Source: CAZSXU01 sp964610505
GTDB taxonomy: Bacteria; Arandabacterota; Arandabacteria; JAGLYR01
Direction: 5' to 3'
Length of the DNA stretch: 13,068 nucleotides
Assembly: GCA_964610505.1 (NCBI GenBank)
Contig: CAZSXU010000049.1
Span: forward strand, 1 to 13,068
In this document: positions 7,262 to 13,068 of the stretch, one piece after another
How positions within the stretch are numbered: position 1 is the first letter of the stretch
Layout of the letters: every line of letters begins with the position of its first letter
Position numbers and translations under genes: made by a program
Notes under the pieces: model-generated
What the model saw: only the letters and a program-made list of their open reading frames with translations
Told to the model about the DNA's origin: nothing
Databases searched by the model: none

Positions 7262-9346
7262 TCAGTTGACATAGCCGAGGCTCTTCAGCTTCTCGAGATC
7301 GGCGGGACTGAAGTGCACGCTCTCTCCCTTTCTCAAGGGAGTGTGGTTTCGGTAGTCCAGACAGATCGTGCGCCATTGTTCGGCCAGGAAGGGAGATTCC
7401 TCCAGGAGATTCGTCGCCTCGCACGCGTCTTGCCTCAAGTCATACATACGTTCCCCGTCCGGCCCGTCGATGTACTTCATGGCTCCCGTGTGGAAGCACA
7501 CTCTTCCGTGATCATCCTCCGCAATGACATAGTCCCGGTTGAGACGTCCGGCCCTTCCCTCCGCAAGCGCCAGAAGGCTCAAACCCGCGCCCAGATCCTC
7601 CGGCCGCCCAACCGCCGCCAGCACCGTCGGCGCCACGTCGATGAGAGACACCGGCTCGCTGATCCTTTCGGCACTCGTTGCCCCCGGGACACGCAAGAGA
7701 AGAGGAACGCGGAGCAGCTCCTCCGTCAGGTCCTGCCCGTGACAGTAGAAGTACTCATGCTCGCCCATGGATTCACCGTGGTCAGCCGTGAGAATCACAA
7801 TCGTATCTTCCCACAGGCCCAGCTCCTTGACACGCGCCAACAGCTCTCCAACCATTTCATCCGCATACGCAATCTCCGCATCGTAGCGGCGTTCGTAGTA
7901 CGAACGTTGCGTGTGCCCTTGCTGATACTGATACTCCGGAATTCCTCCCCACCCGTAGTTGTCGGTCACCTGCAACCTGTCCGAGCCGTGGTCATAAGCA
8001 ATCCCCGGAAAGTCTCTTAGATAACGCTGCGGCGGGACGTAGGGACCATGGGGATCCTGGTAGTGAACCCAGAGAAAGAAAGGGCCGTTCGCCGCGCCTT
8101 CAAGCCAGTTCAACACGTACCGGTTGGTGCTCCGGGCGTCTCTTTCGGGCACACCCCGGACCCGCTCGAATGAGGTAAACGTGTCATCGTACACATCGAA
8201 TCCGCCGTAGAGCTTGAGCTTGCGGGACAGCACCCAATTGCCTACGAAGGCCGCCGTGCGGTATCCGTTGTCGGACATCACTCGGGCGAGGGTGAGTTCA
8301 CTCGACAATACGGATCGTCCACCGTTCGACGTCCCCGCCGTGTGATAGGAAGGGTACTGGGAAGTCATGATGGATACCACGGCGGGGACCGTCTGGGGGG
8401 CAGTGGAAATGCAGTGGGTGAATACCACGGCGTCTCCAGCCAAAGCATCCAGGCTGGAGGACGTGGGGAGGTCGTAGCCGAACGTGCGCAGGTGATCGGC
8501 ACGCAGCGTGTCTATCGTGATGAGAAGCACATTGAGAGGATTCTGTGCTCCCGGGGCCACACCCGGTTTCGCCCGCAGGGTCAGTACAACAGGGGGCAGC
8601 ATGAGGACGGCAATGAGTGACACGGCCCAGATCCACGGAGATCCCGGCGATCTATTCAGAATCCCGCCAATGGTCCGTTCCAATCGGCGTGAGTCAACCC
8701 ACCGGAACAGGATGAGCACCACCAGCGCGCCCCCCCATATCACCAACGTCCAGACCAGCGTTGCCGTCGACAACAGGACCGGCAGCCAGCGGGCCTTCAC
8801 GAAGATCCATGCCAACGATGCTATGGACAGGGGCAGAATCAATGTGAACGATCGGGCCGCATACTCGTGACCCCGGTCCAACAACCCGACCAGAACACCG
8901 TGGCCGATCAGAGCCACCACCACGGCCACCGGCGCGGCAAGGTAATGAAAATCCCGAAGCAACGTATTGGATCCGTAGGGAAAGAGGCGCGACAGAATCC
9001 ACGGGATCCCCAGGTAGACAAACAACCACAGTGCGAGGAAGGACATCGTGTCCGGCGGCAGGCTTCTCTTCTTGAATCCCCTGAGGACGAACCGGTCCGC
9101 CTCGGATCCCAGCAATAGCCAGCCGGCGGCCCATACGACGCGGATCGTCCCCAACAGGGCATTCATGGCTCCCTGCACGGGCATGGACCGCATCCAATCC
9201 TGAGACACCGGAATCCACTGCTGGGGCTGACTCAGCACCCGAGCGGCATGCACGATGGCCGCAGCCGTCGCCGCCAGCAGCAAAAGCGAGGCAAGCCGGC
9301 CTGATTCTCGCCGAGTCTTCTCCATCTTCTCGTCCGCAGTCGACAC
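7262..9346 (-). CDS. Multi-pass membrane protein with C-terminal sulfatase/alkaline-phosphatase-fold domain
   Basis: Enzyme of the alkaline phosphatase superfamily (PF00884 type) anchored in the inner membrane, with the catalytic domain likely periplasmic. From the GTG start there are 694 residues: about 7 membrane segments (16-36, 62-80, 100-119, 135-156, 165-184, 187-214, 237-257), then the catalytic domain (about 270-694). Metal-site motifs are LLITIDTLRADHL (Asp279), TADHGESMGEH (Asp522, His523) and CHGQD (His536); the C-terminus LEKLKSLGYVN is typical of one bacterial sulfatase subfamily. The nucleophile position reads APQTVPAVVSIMTS, giving Thr319 and no Cys/Ser-x-Pro-x-Arg, so a formylglycine-dependent sulfatase is unlikely. 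Thr and the TM block resemble LtaS/EptA-type phosphotransferases. The GTG at 9346 has GGGAGG 11 bases upstream; ATG at 9325 is a fair alternative. Substrate unknown. Confidence 0.85.
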   Translation of the reverse strand: MSTADEKMEKTRRESGRLASLLLLAATAAAIVHAARVLSQPQQWIPVSQDWMRSMPVQGAMNALLGTIRVVWAAGWLLLGSEADRFVLRGFKKRSLPPDTMSFLALWLFVYLGIPWILSRLFPYGSNTLLRDFHYLAAPVAVVVALIGHGVLVGLLDRGHEYAARSFTLILPLSIASLAWIFVKARWLPVLLSTATLVWTLVIWGGALVVLILFRWVDSRRLERTIGGILNRSPGSPWIWAVSLIAVLMLPPVVLTLRAKPGVAPGAQNPLNVLLITIDTLRADHLRTFGYDLPTSSSLDALAGDAVVFTHCISTAPQTVPAVVSIMTSQYPSYHTAGTSNGGRSVLSSELTLARVMSDNGYRTAAFVGNWVLSRKLKLYGGFDVYDDTFTSFERVRGVPERDARSTNRYVLNWLEGAANGPFFLWVHYQDPHGPYVPPQRYLRDFPGIAYDHGSDRLQVTDNYGWGGIPEYQYQQGHTQRSYYERRYDAEIAYADEMVGELLARVKELGLWEDTIVILTADHGESMGEHEYFYCHGQDLTEELLRVPLLLRVPGATSAERISEPVSLIDVAPTVLAAVGRPEDLGAGLSLLALAEGRAGRLNRDYVIAEDDHGRVCFHTGAMKYIDGPDGERMYDLRQDACEATNLLEESPFLAEQWRTICLDYRNHTPLRKGESVHFSPADLEKLKSLGYVN

Positions 9347-9601
9347 CGTTCCGGCGGCCTCCCGGTAGCTCCAAGTCCCGTGGATTCTCAGGATCGCAGG
9401 TGGTGCGCGCAATCTCACAGGACAGAGTAACGGATCTTGTGCCCCCCAGGCAAGCGCGACAGAGCACCCGACCTTTCGCATCTCTGACAAGCCGGAGATC
9501 CGGAACCGAAGATGCTCCTTCGCGATCCTCCTCGGCGACTGTCCCGCATCGAGAAATGCCGACATCCCGACCCGTGCGTTTTGAGACATCCGGCGACAAA
9601 G
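9347..9601 (-). other. Upstream region of the sulfatase-fold gene
   Basis: The minus-strand sulfatase frame stays open through this stretch, but the encoded residues lack the character of a signal or membrane region, and a strong Shine-Dalgarno (9358-9363 on the minus strand) marks a start at 9346. I see only weak promoter-like hexamers here and cannot place a promoter with confidence. The gene is separated from the MotA-like gene by the terminator hairpin at 9602-9629, so it probably has its own promoter in this interval. Confidence 0.4.
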
Positions 9602-9629
9602 AAGCCCCGCACCTCTCGGTGCAGGGCTT
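9595..9629 (-). terminator. Intrinsic terminator of the MotA-like gene
   Basis: A 12-position stem (9602-9613 with 9618-9629) closes a 4-base loop, 41 bases past the stop of the minus-strand MotA-like gene. Position 9608/9623 is a C-A mismatch in plus-strand RNA but a G-U pair in minus-strand RNA, which supports the minus direction. The run after the stem on the minus strand is moderately T-rich (CTTTGTCG). Stem and loop are almost the same as in the rrn terminator at 10694-10727. Confidence 0.72.
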
Positions 9630-9670
9630 CCGTGATCGTTGCGGGAGCGCCTTGCTCTCAGGTCTCCCGT

Positions 9671-10210
9671 TTACTCCTCGGGCGAACCGCAGCACGAACG
9701 GCCTGCATGTGCGCGCTCCAGGACGGCGTTGAGCGCCGAGTCAAACTGCCGGTCCGAATGCCGGGCGCTCTTCTCCATTTCCCCTTCAATCCGCCGCGCC
9801 GCCGGGCGGAAGAAACACTCCGCGATAACAACGGAGTAGAAGAACGGCAGGAGCGACGATGCGAACCACGCGGCCGAACTCGAAAACGCCTGGAACTGTG
9901 CGAACATCTGAATCCATCCGATGAACGCGCCGATCACGCCCGCCGCGTAGGTGTACGAGATCATGTGCTTCAGCACCTGCACATTACGGGCCGTGAAATC
10001 CTCGCTCTTCGGGGAGAAGAACAGCGCACGCGGCGATCGAAACGCACGCCAGAAGTCCTTCGCACCGGCCGACGAAAGCGCCAGGCAGAACGGCAGGAAA
10101 ACACAAATGGCCAATGCCGGAAGACTGAAGAAACCTCCGCTCCCGCCAAGCATGATGGCGGGGAAAATAAGACAAAACACACCCAGCATACCGAAGAAAC
10201 CAGAAACCAT
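9671..10210 (-). CDS. Small MotA/PomA-like membrane protein
   Basis: A 179-residue protein with hydrophobic segments at about 5-21, 28-46, 86-106 and 114-134. Its N-terminal part (PAIMLGGSGGFFSLPALAIC, then FWRAF) resembles the start of PomA/MotA (LGGS.G.F.., then G..F..AF), and the later part (GVIGAFIGWIQMF, LLPFFYSVVIAECFFRPAA) matches the TM3-TM4 stretch of MotA (GTLIGLI.ML, LLTTFYG). The roughly 100-residue cytoplasmic loop of true MotA is reduced to about 40 residues and there is no MotB neighbour, so it is probably not a working flagellar stator by itself. The ATG at 10210 follows a strong GGGGGGAG site. The tail is charged and ends with a Cys-Cys pair (173-174). A candidate sigma54 promoter lies at 10335-10349. 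The family link is by eye; function unknown. Confidence 0.7.
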   Translation of the reverse strand: MVSGFFGMLGVFCLIFPAIMLGGSGGFFSLPALAICVFLPFCLALSSAGAKDFWRAFRSPRALFFSPKSEDFTARNVQVLKHMISYTYAAGVIGAFIGWIQMFAQFQAFSSSAAWFASSLLPFFYSVVIAECFFRPAARRIEGEMEKSARHSDRQFDSALNAVLERAHAGRSCCGSPEE

Positions 10211-10334
10211 GATCTCTCCCCCCTCTGTGATGGTGATACGGCTCTCACAGGACACAAACCGACCTGGATCGGGGTGCAAGACCACGTGAAAACGCGATCC
10301 GCCCCCAGGACAGTCCTACGCATTCAGGTAGTGC
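10211..10334 (-). other. Predicted structured 5' leader of the MotA-like gene
   Basis: If transcription starts about 12 bases past the sigma54-like -12 element (near 10323), the leader is about 110 bases. It contains two inverted repeats: GGATCG/CGATCC (10266-10271 with 10295-10300) and CTGTGA/TCACAG (10225-10230 with 10245-10250), the second only a few bases from the ribosome binding site. They could fold into hairpins that affect translation. No known riboswitch consensus is recognised. Confidence 0.35.
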
Positions 10335-10349
10335 GCAAGGGATGTGCCA
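10335..10349 (-). promoter_or_regulatory. Candidate sigma54 (RpoN) promoter for the MotA-like gene
   Basis: On the minus strand this reads TGGCAC-ATCCC-TTGC, an exact match to the sigma54 core (TGGCAC-N5-TTGC) with the GG and GC pairs exactly 10 bases apart, as the -24/-12 geometry requires. It points at the MotA-like gene 125 bases downstream. Flanking bases of the extended consensus (pyrimidine before, A/T after) do not match. Such promoters need an enhancer-binding activator; inverted repeats upstream at 10476-10540 might be its sites. Confidence 0.45.
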
Positions 10350-10693
10350 CGCGGAACCGAGTCGTCCCCCTCCCTGCATAACTATCTGCAGACCAACACT
10401 ATAGATTTCCTGGAAGAACGCTGCAGCGAACCGGGGATGACCCGGGCAGGGTGCCGGGACCGGGCATTCTGCAATCCTCCGAATGCAAAGGGCCACCTCT
10501 CAGTGTCGGCTCATGCCCCCGTCTCGGTGCCATTCGGAGGGTCATCTTTTCAGGGGCTCGGGTCCCTGGCTGATGTCCAGTCTTCACTGAACTGGACTGG
10601 GGAAATCCGGTCCAAGCTGCCGTGGGGCCGATCAGGACAAGGGCACCCGGCGGGCGAGCATCAAGATTGTAGTCGCTCGCTGGAGCCGGGGCG
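10350..10693. other. Non-coding interval rich in inverted repeats
   Basis: Between the rrn terminator and the sigma54-like promoter there is no credible gene: open frames here run across the 5S gene or terminator. Visible structure: a 10-bp inverted repeat (CCTCCGAATG at 10476-10485, CATTCGGAGG at 10531-10540, 45 bases between), a GCATTC/GAATGC pair overlapping its left arm, and a perfect 7-bp hairpin (GTCCAGT at 10575-10581, ACTGGAC at 10591-10597, loop 9). These may be activator sites or an untranslated RNA; I do not recognise a known RNA family. Confidence 0.45.
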
Positions 10694-10727
10694 CGAAAAA
10701 GCCCCGCACCTGCTCGGTGCGGGGCTT
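10694..10727 (-). terminator. Intrinsic terminator of the rRNA operon
   Basis: A perfect 12-bp GC-rich stem (10699-10710 with 10716-10727) with a 5-base loop, followed on the minus strand by a run of five T. It begins about 10 bases past the 3' end of 5S rRNA, where an rrn terminator is expected. Confidence 0.9.
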
Positions 10728-10737
10728 CCAATGATAA

Positions 10738-10855
10738 TCCCGGCAGCGTCCTACTCTCCCACCTCGTCTCCAAGGCAGTACCATCAGCGCAGGAGGGCTT
10801 AACGACCGTATTCGGAAAGGGAACGGGTGTGGCCCCTCCGCGATGGCCACCGGGA
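10738..10855 (-). rRNA. rrf: 5S ribosomal RNA
   Basis: On the minus strand the roughly 117-base sequence begins CCCGGTGGCCATCGCGGAGG, contains the conserved CCACACCCGTTCCC and GTTAAGCCCTCC blocks and GATGGTACTGC, and ends GGGAGAGTAGGACGCTGCCGGG. The two ends pair as the terminal stem. It lies 47 bases after 23S, with no tRNA between them or between 5S and the terminator. Ends are accurate to a few bases. Confidence 0.96.
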
Positions 10856-10902
10856 ATACACTTTTTCGACAATTGCAAGGAAACGGCGGATGAAGTAACT
10901 CT
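10856..10902 (-). other. 23S-5S internal transcribed spacer
   Basis: A short spacer of about 47 bases between the 23S 3' end and 5S. It contains no tRNA and no other recognisable element. Exact mature ends are uncertain by a few bases. Confidence 0.7.

Positions 10903-13068
<2,166 letters not shown>

Noticed and set aside
10225..10250. CTGTGA...TCACAG as a CRP/FNR site
   Set aside because: The spacing between half-sites is 14 bases, far wider than the CRP/FNR geometry; a hairpin is more likely.
9512..10381. A 289-codon plus-strand open frame opposite the MotA-like gene
   Set aside because: Arg/Thr/Glu-rich translation without domains; overlaps the minus-strand gene with good start signal, membrane pattern and terminator.

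Overview
The window comes from a GC-rich Gram-negative (two-membrane) bacterium. It holds a full Tol-Pal envelope operon, a large membrane HD-GYP protein, a membrane-anchored sulfatase-fold enzyme, and the 3' end of a ribosomal RNA operon. I cannot name a phylum from the sequence alone. Gene order tolQ-tolR-tolA-tolB-pal-cpoB, the CpoB and sulfatase family features and a 23S-5S pair with no tRNA in the spacer fit many proteobacterial, deltaproteobacterial-type or FCB-type lineages.

Left part, plus strand (1-7209). A 5'-truncated gene (1-2082) encodes a tandem HD-GYP protein: a degenerate first HD-GYP domain, a multi-pass membrane block, and an intact second domain that is a likely cyclic-di-GMP phosphodiesterase. 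After a 291-base gap carrying a good sigma70-type promoter (2310-2338) comes the compact tol-pal operon. tolQ, tolR and tolA overlap by 1 to 4 bases, tolB follows after 6 bases, pal after 141 bases and cpoB after 32 bases. Together they form the proton-driven machine that links the inner membrane, peptidoglycan and outer membrane and supports outer-membrane constriction at division. ybgC, the usual first gene in Proteobacteria, is not present here.

Middle part, minus strand (7262-10349). A 7-TM protein with a C-terminal sulfatase/phosphotransferase fold converges on cpoB. It has Thr where classical sulfatases have the formylglycine Cys/Ser. Upstream of it lies a small protein resembling MotA/PomA but lacking the large cytoplasmic loop. 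That gene has a candidate sigma54 promoter (exact TGGCAC-N5-TTGC), a leader able to fold into hairpins, and its own terminator hairpin.

Right part, minus strand (10694-13068). 23S rRNA (3' part, running off the window), a 47-base spacer, 5S rRNA and a strong intrinsic terminator. The terminator hairpin is nearly identical to the one after the MotA-like gene, so the same hairpin brackets a unit of about 1.1 kb. The stretch between the rrn terminator and the sigma54-like promoter has no credible gene but contains several inverted repeats.

Most of the window is conserved housekeeping sequence. The least ordinary parts are the half-dead tandem HD-GYP protein and the mini-MotA gene with its putative sigma54 promoter and twin terminator.
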